A DNA stretch of 64,000 bases from Xylaria sp. FL1777 (Eukaryota; Ascomycota; Sordariomycetes; Xylariales; Xylariaceae), in the NCBI GenBank assembly GCA_022578965.1, contig MU400531.1, forward strand, positions 186,001 through 250,000, written 5' to 3'. The translations under genes and the position numbers were made by a program. Under the pieces are notes generated by a model. It saw only the letters and a list, made by a program, of their open reading frames with translations, was not told the origin of the DNA and made no database searches. Shown piece by piece: positions 15,074 to 25,907 of this stretch (positions are counted from its first letter, which is position 1; the number at the start of each line of letters is the position of its first letter).

Positions 15074-18000
15074 ATGGCAGTCTTCGTCGTGGAATCAAAG
15101 GACAGCCTGGCTGAGAGCATGTTGACGGCTACACAATATTTGTATCCGGGCTTGCTCTTGCTTATTCTGTTGCTTTGTGGAGCCATCTACTCCATATACA
15201 CCGCCAGGAACAGAGGAGATGTTGTTGTCCCTACAGTCACAGGTCCTGGTGGCAAACCTCTGCCTGCCACCAAGAAGCGGTCTATCGACAAGTCTCAGGA
15301 ATCCGACGAGAGGTTTTCTCCCGCTGCCAGGGCACTCTTTCAGTGGCTCTACACCGCCGTAACCCTCACTTTTGTTGGCCAAGGCGCTGCTATTGCTACG
15401 CGTGCACTACTTCAGAAAAGTACCGGGGGGGACAACACTTGGTGGTGCGGTGAAGCTAAAACAGTAATTATCTTTCTTCATGATGCGTTGGTGGCTCTTT
15501 GTTAATGCTTCGATAGGTTTACACCCTGGGCTCGGCGTTCCTATATCTATATGTGTTCATCACCCTCTTTGAGAACAAGCATCAACCGGGGCCTGTGTTT
15601 ATTCTCATGTGGATAGTCGCCTTGTGCATGGAGATTATCATCTTTGCCTGCGACGCGCTCATCCTATCTCAACCCCACCAGGTTATGGTCCATCTTACCC
15701 CTACTAAATATGCGACTGTCGATGCCATGAATCAATGGGATATCATTGATCTCAGCCTGTCTGGTACTCGTGTGTGCATGATTGCTGGCAGCGTTGTGGT
15801 GTGGATCACATTGGCATTAAAAGGCCAGCGAGCAGAGCGCGAGAAATGTAAGCGTGAGCAAGAATACCATTCCGAGGCAGACGAAAACACGCCACTTCTC
15901 AATCCAGACCTAAACGGCTACCATACAAATGGCCACGTTTCACCAGGAATTAATGGATCTTGCGATGGAACCACCAATAGTGAATCGAGTTTCGCTCTAG
16001 TCGATGATGATGCTGGATTTTATCGCCCAGAGAAGCTCCCTCATACTACCTGGATCGAGTATCTACGTGGTTATTCTGTCTTCTTTCCGTATATGTGGCC
16101 AACAAAGAAGACCAGGCTGCAATTTGTGGTGGTTCTCTGCTTCGTTCTGCTCGTCCTTCAGAGATGGGTTAACATCATGGTGCCTTACCAGATCGGACTT
16201 GTCACCAACGAGCTCACAGAGCACAACGAATCTGGCTCCAACGGGAAGGACCTGCAAATGCCATGGGCTTCACTTGGACTACTTATACTATATAAGCTGT
16301 TGCAAGGGCCGTCCGGCCTGCTTGGATCCTGGAGGTCAATGTTGTGGATTCCTGTTTCCCAGCATGCATATCGCGCTCTAACCACATCTGCTTTTGAGCA
16401 TGTGCACTCCTTAAGTCTCGACTTTCACCTCGGAAAGCGAACGGGCGAGGTTCTGTCTGCACTCAATAAAGGTGCTTCAGTTAATTCGTTTCTTGAGCAG
16501 GTCACCTTCCAGGTATTTCCCATGATTGTTGACTTGTTTGTAGCTATTAGCTACTTCTACTTCCGATTTGATGCTGTCTATGCCGTAATTGTCTGCATTG
16601 TCACATTTTATTACCTCCTCCTTACCATTCGCCTAGCATCTAAGACAGCAGACCAACGAAGAGCCATGTCGAATGCTGACAGGGAAGAAGAGGCTGTCAA
16701 AAATGATTCCATCATATCGTACGAGACAGTTAAATATTTCAATGCGGAGGAGTTTGAATTCAAACGTTATCGAGATGCGATCAAAAACTTCCAGAAGGCC
16801 GAGGCCCAGGTCACTTGGAGCATTAGCTCGATGAATATGTACCAATCATTGGTGTTCATGACGGGTATGCTAGCTGCCATTATGTTTGGGGCTTATCAAG
16901 TCACGCAAAAACAACGCCTGGTTGGAGATTTTGTTGCCCTCATAACCTACCTTGGCCAATTGCAAGGTCCGCTCAATTTCTTCGGCACCTTTTATCGAAC
17001 TGTTCAACAGGCTATGATCTCAGGAGAGCGACTACTGGAGCTCTTCAAGCAGCGCCCGACTGTGGTAGATCGTCCCGGCGTGCCTGCAATGACCTCGTGC
17101 AATGGCCATGTGGAGTTCTCCAAGGTCAAATTCGCCTATGATCAGAGAAAACCAGCTCTACGAAATCTCACGTTCGAGTGTCGACCGGGTACTACAACTG
17201 CTCTTGTTGGCGAGTCCGGTGGTGGAAAGTCTACCCTATTCCGACTCCTGTACCGCTACTTCAACTGTCAAGCTGGCAATATCCGAGTGGATGGCCACAA
17301 TGTTAAAGATGTCACCATTGATTCAGTACGGCGCTTCATAGGAGTAGTGCCGCAAGATACGATCATGTTTAATGACACTCTTATGTACAATCTGAAATAC
17401 GCCAACCAGAACGCAACCGATGAGGAGGTCATTGCGGCCTGTCAGGCCGCTAGCATCCACGACAAGATTATGTCCTTTCCCGACAAATATTACACGAAGG
17501 TTGGAGAGCGCGGTCTCAGACTTAGCGGCGGCGAAAAACAACGAGTAGCCATTGCAAGAACACTTTTGAAGAACCCAAAGATCATAATGCTTGACGAAGC
17601 CACATCAGCTTTGGATACTCATACCGAACAACAAATCCAATCTCGACTCGCTAATATCGGCCGGGGCCGTACTATGTTGATCATTGCGTAAGTATCCCGC
17701 CACCGGGCCGCCGAAACATCGATACTAATGCAGGCTTATTAGGCACCGATTATCCACGATTACACATGCCGACCAAATCCTGGTTCTTGGCCAAGGCACC
17801 ATTGTGGAGAAAGGGACGCACGAAGAACTCTTGGAGCTGAATGGCAAATACGCTTCTATGTGGAACCGACAGGCCAAAGCTGAGAAAGCCGCGGAAGATG
17901 CTAGAGCCGCTTACCGAAAGGCAGAAAAGCTGATGCGAAAGGCCAACATTCCCTCGGCTGGAGGAGAACACAACCGCGACCAGGGCCAAAGTGGTCTAGA

Positions 18001-18121
18001 TGAGTCTAGCAGCTCGTCGGATGAATCAACCACGCCAGGAGGCAGGCCCACCGCGCAGCACGAACTCACAGCGACCCCCGAGGGGCGCATTCAAAGTCAC
18101 CCGGCGTCACCAAACCCCTAA
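15074..18121 (+). CDS. hmt1: HMT1-type half-size ABC transporter (heavy-metal tolerance / ATM1-like), 979 aa
   Basis: Exons are 15074-15463, 15517-17687 and 17743-18121; introns 15464-15516 (GTAATT...GATAG) and 17688-17742 (GTAAGT...TTAG). The start ATG sits in a good context (CCACAATGGC). The N-terminal extension (about 1-210) has several hydrophobic segments, typical of HMT1 rather than mitochondrial ATM1. Next comes one ABC transmembrane domain (about 320-610), then a nucleotide-binding domain with Walker [10 protein letters not shown] (about 695-703), Q-loop VVPQDT, signature [13 protein letters not shown] (about 799), Walker [13 protein letters not shown] (about 819-830) and H-loop IIAHRLST (His855). 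All catalytic residues are present. The C-terminus is a charged, Ser/Pro-rich tail. In fission yeast HMT1 is vacuolar and linked to phytochelatin/glutathione-conjugate transport; the substrate here is inferred from family only. Family assignment is secure. Confidence 0.93.
17688..17742 (+). other. HMT1 intron 2 with two in-frame acceptors
   Basis: Donor GTAAGT and branch-like TACTAAT, followed by two acceptors 9 nt apart (CAG ending at 17733 and TTAG ending at 17742). The distal one gives the canonical IIA-HRLST; the proximal one would insert three residues in frame. Confidence 0.8.
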
Positions 18122-18720
18122 TACATTGGTGTCGATCTCAATCGACCCTGGAAGATCTTGCTTGTTCTCACCGGTATTGATACAAGCATGCACATATACG
18201 CATGATTCGGTAATACCACTACCTTTTCCACGTCCCCGTGTTACGGGACATTGCATTGCAGGCGTTCGGTGGGGATATACAAAACGTTGAAAGAGCTTTA
18301 CTCCTTTTGCAAAGGACATTGACGGCAACAACGCAGTGCCTGCATCCTACATTTTGCACGCAATGATACCAAAGACTTTTTTTCTTATTTTCGGTTCGTG
18401 TCCTAATAATCAGATTTGATTGGCCAAATGATATTCATGGCCATATTGTTTGTGTCTTTTTCCTTTCCCTTAAGAAGGATGGACCCAGAAAAGGGAGAAA
18501 GAAAAGAAAGGGCAAAAAGGAAGAGAGAATATCACATCAGAACTCGTGGTTTCGGGTGATAGGGAGGCAAGGAGGCGTGTTGCTGCTGTCGCTGTTTCGG
18601 TCGGCTTCAAGTTATGCGTTTGCTGCTACTACTCTCTTAATCGTTTTCCTTTCCCGCATGAGACCCTGTGGTCTTGAGGTATGATTGTTGATGAGAGATG
18701 ACCGACCACGTGCATAAGTT

Positions 18721-18752
<32 letters not shown>

Positions 18753-18753
18753 C
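18721..18753. repeat. Tetranucleotide microsatellite (CAGG)8
   Basis: Eight uninterrupted CAGG units about 600 nt downstream of the ABC transporter stop codon. Confidence 0.95.
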
Positions 18754-19948
18754 TTAAGCGAGCTGATGATGATGCATTGATAGATTCCCCCATAATGTAT
18801 GTATGTACATGGCGAGTAATGATGAGAGGTGTGCAAATCTTTTCCTTTCTTCTCTCCTCCCTCCTTCTCGCCCCGACTTAGCTTAGAAGGTTAAAAAGGA
18901 ACCTACGGTTGAAACCGTACTGTTGAAATCAGTCAATGAACATCTACTACTTTCCTCACGGCTAAAGTCCCACACGTCAATAGCTATACACAAGTACATC
19001 CGTACATTGAAAAAAAGTAATTCTGCATCGAGAACCTTGCAGATAAATGGAACAGACAGGCCTACCTACCTACAGTAGTTAACAGACTATTAGTTAGGCA
19101 CACATGTGTCTCTCCATTGTTCCCAAGTGAATTGTGACAAGTCAGTCAGTCAATCAATCAATCACTAATGAATGGGAGTGATTTATCTCACCCAGCCTCA
19201 ACAACGCATGGTGGTCTGTCTGGTCTACCTATCTAGTCTACCGGTATCCGTGTGGTTGCCTCCCGACTCCACCACATGCAGAAGAATGGAGTCCCTACCT
19301 CAGTAGATACCTAATCTAGTATTGAGAACGGAGGCGTGTTTCGTTCTAGACTTGACTTAGATAGAATAGATACTTACTGCGTATGTAGTACAGTATATAT
19401 ACCGGTATATATATATATACAACCCCCCACGCAGAGAGAAGTTAGGTTAGTTAGGTAGTTAGGCAGTCATAGTATATGTGGATAAAGCAGAGGCCTTTTG
19501 TTATTTTACGTACAGTATAGCTATATATAGTTAAAACCAGGTAGAAAAAGAAAGGAAGGAAAGAGAGAAAAGGTATAACTCCGCGAGGGGGGAAATCCCC
19601 TTCACTGGCTGAGAGTTGACGATACGATACGTAGGTAGGTACCGTACGGCGTACTGCGTACACGTACTCGAACCGTGGATATCGCAGGATGGTGTGGGTT
19701 TGGGGAATGGTCGCATTACCAGACCATGACCGTACCGTACCATAACCATTCATTACCTACCAACCAACAAGTCTTGAGGCGCGGCTACGCCAGACACTAC
19801 TTACATACTTGGAATAATAGGTAGACATATCCGTACATACGTACATACTCGAGGTCGTAGTAGCCGCATGGGAGTATCGAAAGTGGATTGGAGAGGCTCG
19901 TGTTTTGTTTTAAGTTGCAGGAAGAGGGGGACCGGGGGGTGTGGTCTG

Positions 19949-19972
19949 GATGGGATGGGATGGGATGAGATG
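19949..19972. repeat. GGGAT pentamer array, copy 1
   Basis: Repeated TGGGA units ending in GATGAGATG. A 23-nt segment of this array recurs exactly near 20250. Confidence 0.8.
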
Positions 19973-20249
19973 AGATGTGGGATGGGTGGTGTGTGTGGGT
20001 GGTGTGAGTGGGTTAGTTAGTTAGTTAGTTGGTTGTATGGAGACGCGCTGATGGGTGATGATGATGATGGAATTGGGACTAGACTTACCGGTAAACACAC
20101 ATACTTACATACGCGGTACACATTACTGGAAGGGAGATGCGAGACTACTTCCTCCCCCGTCTCCCCCGTGACGGGATACCTACATATCTAGCGTAGTGTT
20201 GGTAGATACAGTAGTAGTAAGTAATGTAAGATGGGAATGGAGGCAAGGG

Positions 20250-20273
20250 GATGGGATGGGATGGGATGAGATG
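20250..20273. repeat. GGGAT pentamer array, copy 2
   Basis: Second copy of the array near 19950, about 300 nt downstream on the same strand, identical over 23 nt. Confidence 0.8.
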
Positions 20274-20334
20274 GATGGGTGGAGCGATCGTGGCGGCCCC
20301 GCTCATCCGAGCTACCGTATTTACCCTTCTTCAA

Positions 20335-20369
20335 CCATTATCCATTATCCATTATCCATTATCCATTAT
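20335..20369. repeat. Heptamer minisatellite (CCATTAT)5
   Basis: Five perfect CCATTAT units followed directly by a CAT triplet run and a TCC-rich stretch; non-coding. Confidence 0.92.
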
Positions 20370-22656
20370 TCATCATCATCATCATCCGCATCCTCCTCCT
20401 CCTCATCTTCTTCCGCGCCGGGGCTCTTTTGTTTTTTGTGGCACCACCGGGTTGCCGTTGCAAAGCACAATTGGCATGATTGGTTACACCGGGCATGACA
20501 AAGTACGCGGTTAGATGATACGAAGTACCGTGATATGGGAAAGGTTTGGCGCGATTGGCTCGTCGGATCTGTTTAGTCTCGAAACTATTTACACTAGATG
20601 ACGGTTATTCACGTAGCGTGTGGCCTTGTCCTGCCACCCACTGCGACGGCACTATGCCTATTCCTTCGCCTCTTCCTTGCTCTCGGTATCTTCTATACGA
20701 TCTGGGCCCCCCTGCGTGTGACGGGCGAATGATCTTCGAGGCACGACACAGTATTGGTATGTCGATAGGACCGTCTTCATACACGTATTTAGCCATCCGC
20801 TGCCAATACCTAACTACTGTACCAAGTGAGAATGTAAGTATACTATTGATGTAAAGTGAAGGCAGATATGATAAGTATTGGTTGCGCATGCATGTAACAT
20901 ACTTTACCTAATTAAGCGCGTAGGTGTGTGGTGCTACGGTGTTTACCTATACATAGCGTGCGCAATTCCATGTCGGGGGGTGCATATATCAGTTCTGTAG
21001 AGCGCAGGACAGCTGGACGTCAAAAAAAGCTACGAGCGTAGTTGATAGATGATAGAATTTTAAACCAGGTACTCGGATAGGCGGAATACAGCAGGCGATC
21101 GGGCGAAATGGTCCGGACAAGATCCCTTCTTGAATATGAGATGTGAGGCGACGTGTAGTAATAGATTAAAACAAGTTATGCATCATCACTTTTTTACCTC
21201 CGAATTTAGATCGTCCACGATCCCCTCGAGAAACTATGGCATTGTACGATCAAGGCTATAGGAAAGGGAATAGAGGATGTAAAAAAAAACATTAGGAGTG
21301 GAGGGGTTTAAATCTATAAGTTCAAATCAAATGTAAGATGAGTTAGAAACACATGTAGGCATAAAAGAAAGGGAAAAAATTTACTATTAGGAGAGTTTAC
21401 GTCGCTTTTTTTCATTCAAGCGTCATGAATACAAGATATTTAATCTGACTTCGTGAGTCAATAGACTGTTCCTATTTTGAAAGTTCTTTATTGTTTTAAG
21501 TAGGCAGCCTACTGAGCTTTCTCTTGTAATTCTCCATCTATGCTGTGTGCTAAGGTACGATGTTGTTATTACCAAGACATGGAGAGTATATGTATGGATA
21601 AACGCTTAACTTGCCATAGTCGAGCCTTAGACATCAGTATGCCACACGCCAGAAAGACAAGAAAAGAGAATATGAGTCGAGGGAATGCAGAGTAGACGGA
21701 GAAATAAAGTAGGAAGCTGGCCAACGATTCTCCTTATACATAAATTGTTGTCAGTATAGGACCGACTAGTTGCTGACTTGAGAAAATTAGAAATCCTCTT
21801 CAAAAGTCATCCTTTACTGAGGCATAATATGACCTGGAAATAAGATTTAAATGACTCTTAAGAGGCATCCATATAAAGGGCTGGGGGGAACCAGCAATGA
21901 GATGCTATACTCTAGTTGTAAGAATATCTAGAACTTTTATACAAGCAAGCTTGAGATCATTATACCTTTTCCTCCTAGCTAGGGTGAGTGACGGAGGTAA
22001 AGAAAGATCTCATATTATGAATTCGACTGTCTAAGTAGACGCGAGACACAACTAATATATCGTAAGAACAGAGTTAAAACGGCCTAGACACGATCGCTAT
22101 CTGCTGCTAAGTAGTCGTTTTCTAGGTAGCTGGTAATGATGATACAAGGAGTAGAGGTTCGGGATTTAGTTTATGACATGTTTCATCCTGTCTGCCACCC
22201 ACGCTAATGTTGCATGAATCTTTCATCGTAATTGCGTATCATCATATCTTAAGTTATAACAGCAGCTCATCGCTAGATAAACAATATGTTTATGACGCAC
22301 TTTGGAGTTGCTGTACCAAGTTTCCGACACGAACAGCGACTGCACAAAGCGTATTACATGTGCCAACCTCTGCCGCTTTTCCAGCTACCCGAGAGTTATG
22401 CTTTGAGGGTAAAAAAGGACGTGCCACTGCGGCTGCTAGCGAACGGATTTGTATGTGGATGGTTTCTGTCATGGCACTGATCGTGACCCTTAGGGCACTC
22501 ATCAAATGCATCCGAATCCGACCATACGGATTCGTTTCAATGCTAGCACAACCACGGCAAACATTCCCATGTTGCACATGTCCCTCTGCTGAATGCTTCA
22601 AAAAAGAAAGACTCCAAGCAGGAATCATGAATAATATTTGTCACATCAGACCCAAT

Positions 22657-24139
22657 CTATCGGTTTGACTTCTTAGAAGCCGTTCCGTTTGGGCGATTCA
22701 CGACGGAGCCATTAGCATGACCATTGACGCCGGTGGCGTGGCCGTTTAGTAAAGGCTGCGTTGCGGACGTCTTATCATTACTAGCTTCGATCTCCTCCGG
22801 CTCAGACGCTTCGGCTTCGGATCGATCGTCTTCAGCTGTTTGGTACACCACGAAGCGATAGGCAATTCTAACAATGAAGAACCACCAAAACAGATTTAGG
22901 GCTTGGAGCGAGGAAAGCAATGCAAATGTAATGACAAACGAGATATCACATTTGTATTGTTCGGTTTCCCAGTTGAGCTCATACGGACCAACCGTCTTGA
23001 ATTCGGTGAAAAGGGACCAAATGATGCGAAGATTTAGATAGTGCCGCAGGTAGGCCCAGACACACATGAACACGAAGAAATAAGGCCCAGTTGCCCAGTG
23101 ATCAATGTAGTTGAGAGTTTTCGAGGTCTGTCCAACGTTTGTTAGTTTACGCTCTGCCTTCAATTTTTTGGCAAAACTCATATTAGGAAATATTCCAACA
23201 TACCGCCAAAAAGAAATCGCTAATATCGTGAGTTATATAGACAGCAAGACCTATATATGTAAAATGGAACCGATAGCTGAGTCCGATCAAGGCTAAGCTA
23301 ACGATGTGATGTCCAACGAGCTCTTTGAAATCCTTCCTCCGCTCCTCCAAGCCTAGCAGCAGTACAATGGCCTGCTGAGCCCAGTATGCGGCCTGGAAAA
23401 GATAATAAAATTTGAAATCGGCAGCGTGGGTCTTGTGGGGAAAGTTCTCGTACATAGCGCGGGTGTTGAAGTACCAGATCGGGGTGTGGCTCATGACATA
23501 CATGCCTGCAGGACCCAAAAAGCCAAAGTATATGGCCGTGTACAACTGTTCCATAAAACGAGCTTGCTTGCCGCGAGATTTCAACCCAGCTTTCTTGGCT
23601 AGGGGTCGCAAGAACTCCTGCATGATGAACTCACGAGTGAAAGAAAGCACGACGGTGTAGAAAGTGACAAAAGCAATGTCCCAGGGCCCTTTTCCATACT
23701 GGGCTGGCGTACTGGGGTCGGCACCAGGCTGAGGTGGTAGTTTATAGGAGAGGAAGATGAAGCGGTGGACTGGGTTCGATTGTGTGGGGTTGACAGCATA
23801 TAAAGAGCCGAAGACGGATAGAATGATGAGAGGCAAGACCCAGGTGTGCTTGAGGGAGAAGTGCTTGAAGCGACGGAGCAAGGAGCGTGCCTTGCGGCGT
23901 TTGGAGCCTCGTTTCGTGCTGCCGTCAGCGGCGGATGACCTCGGCGGCGAGGCGGGGACATTGCTCTGCAGGCTCGCGAGACTCGTATGTAGACTAGGCG
24001 CTCCAGTATCTCCAGCGCGTATCTCGGCCGGCAGTCCGCTTGACTTCCTAGGTCGACGACGCGCGCCGGTCTGCTCGGCAACGGAGCGCAACGGTTCCGC
24101 GGAGGTATTGAAGGGGGGGAAGGGCTCTGAAGATGCCAT
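22657..24139 (-). CDS. lag1: Ceramide synthase LAG1/LAC1 (TLC domain), 468 aa
   Basis: Exons on the minus strand are 24139-23204 and 23127-22657; the intron 23203-23128 has GTATGT, an ACTAAC branch and a GGACAG acceptor, and splicing gives the conserved FFLATSKTLNYID. The ATG at 24139 has a strong context (GTCACCATGG); the longer upstream frame starts with a non-ATG codon. Residues 1-95 are basic and Ser/Pro-rich and predicted cytosolic. Several membrane segments follow, and the Lag1 motif lies at about 270-325 with the active-site His pair (VGHHIVSLAL) and HDISDFF. The C-terminal 60 residues are acidic and Asn/Gly-rich. The enzyme N-acylates sphingoid bases with acyl-CoA in the ER to make (dihydro)ceramide. 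Fungi usually have two or three paralogues, so the acyl-chain class (LAC1-type or BarA-type) is not decided here. Confidence 0.95.
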
Positions 24140-25907
24140 GGTGACAACGAGCACAGATAATCGATTCAGTCGCGTCGCAAGACAATCGACGCGGGAGACG
24201 ACAGCTGGCTCGAGAATCGACAATCGACAGTCGAGGATTCAGGGGACAGGCACGCGCAGAGATAAGGCGACCGCGTGAGGATGCTCGTCCGATCGAGGCG
24301 GATGAACAATAGAATCTATAGATCGAGTCTATAGACGGATTTATCCGTTTTTTTTTTTTTTTGGAAGACGACGGCGGGAGTCTTGTATAGTAATAGTAAT
24401 AGTAAGACAATTTTCAGACCAGAGATGCTAAAGGAGTGAAGTCATCTAGGAATGATCTCAGCACGAACCCGCAGCAGCCGAGAGGCGTGGTGCAGTAGAG
24501 CAGAAAAGAAGAGAAGAAGAGAAGAGTAGAGTAGAGGGTTAGAGGTAGAGTGCAATCTAGCGTGAGCTGCAGCTAGAGGAGGAGGAGGAACAACAACAAC
24601 AACACCGACAGCGACAGCAGCCCGTGTTTAGAAGCCGTGTCGAAAGAGACGGGCGGTGATACCGTTGGTTAAGGCCGTTCTTGTTCTCGATAAGGAGGTA
24701 GGAAATTGGTTCTCGACTAATTCAATTAATTTTTGCCCGGCCCTGCATGGTAAGACCCCGTTTCAGTCTCCACCCGCCTCTCGCTTATCGCTGTCTGATT
24801 GGACTGCTGTGTTCCGTCCTCGACCCCAACTGTAATTCTTCACCCCGCTAAGCCTAAGCCTATCCTAGAGCCGGCTCCCTAATTGGGTCCCTCCCCGCCA
24901 TAATTGAAGCACCTACACCAGTCACCATACAGGTAGATAGATTTAGGTATGTATGTACATTAAGCATTACAACACAGACACACAGACACACAGACACACA
25001 CGCATACATGAACAACTGTACTACCAAGGGTTGGACTGCGTAAACATGGATGCGTAAGTATATATATAAGTATATATAGCTTGTTTGGCATCTTTACTCC
25101 TCCCAGCTAACAATTGTTAACCTAGATGTGAGTACTCGTACGTGGTGCTTAAGGTGTATATATCTAAGCTTGAATCCTTGACTTGACAGTTGACGTCAGA
25201 ACCTTCCCTCTTAAATCGGACTCTGTTTAATGGCACGGGCATGAACTATTTTTAAACCAAGCATAGTTGTAATGTAACTTTGAGGACACCGTAGATGGAC
25301 GAACTGAGACAGGTAGGCTAGTGCCTCCTCATTTCAAGTCTTCTGCCGTGGCTGTATAATTCTGTAGGCACATATGAGCGAAAGAGTTAGAAAGGACGAG
25401 CATACCGCCAGGCAAAACGAGCATCATATAAACATGATTATACTACGTACTACGCACACCTACTCAGTAGGTATCACATGCTGGACAGATTCAGCTCTGA
25501 GCATTGGGCCCACATCATAATCTAGGGTTACTAGGCAAGACAAGGCAAGACAAGAGACTAGGTACTAGGTATACTACTAGTATAGATACCGGTAAAGTGG
25601 AAATAGGGGTCCACGACCCCTCAATGAGTGGATCAATTAATTGATTAGCTCAATTATCTTTTCATGAAATATACTATGTATGCTAACCCCGTGAGGCCCT
25701 CAAATGTACAGCTCGAGGACTTGTTCGCCTATATCACTGTGCTATGTCTGGTATCCAAAAGTCTCAAAAAAAGATAGACCCTATTTTAGTCCCCAACTCC
25801 GTGCAATGCCTCCTACAAATGTCGCTGGGGAATATAAACTCTCATACGCCGCGCTCACCAAAAATCATTGTAACTCCAGCAAGTCGAAACAGAGAAATCG
25901 GAACCGC
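24140..25907. other. LAG1 promoter/5' leader and PalH 3' flank
   Basis: Upstream of LAG1 there is a T-run at about 24345-24362, a (CAA)-type run near 24589-24604 and an AG-rich stretch, consistent with a leader or promoter. Further on there are ACACAG repeats near 24970-25000 and TAGGTA-type motifs. Both flanking genes are on the minus strand, so the part nearest 25907 is the 3' flank of palH. No additional gene was seen. Confidence 0.5.

Larger units (their letters stand above)
18122..22656. other. Intergenic region between convergent genes, repeat-rich
   Basis: About 4.5 kb between the stops of the ABC transporter and the ceramide synthase. It contains (CAGG)8, a purine-rich stretch near 18480-18530, TTAGTTAG runs, two GGGAT arrays, a (CCATTAT)5 array and two exact copies of TACTGCGTA. 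No protein or RNA gene was recognised. Confidence 0.55.

Noticed and set aside
19440..20035. TTAGG/TTAGTTAG runs as possible interstitial telomere repeats
   Set aside because: No TTAGGG tandem array is present; the units are mixed TTAG, TAGG and GTTAG and fit the general TAGGTA-type motif bias.
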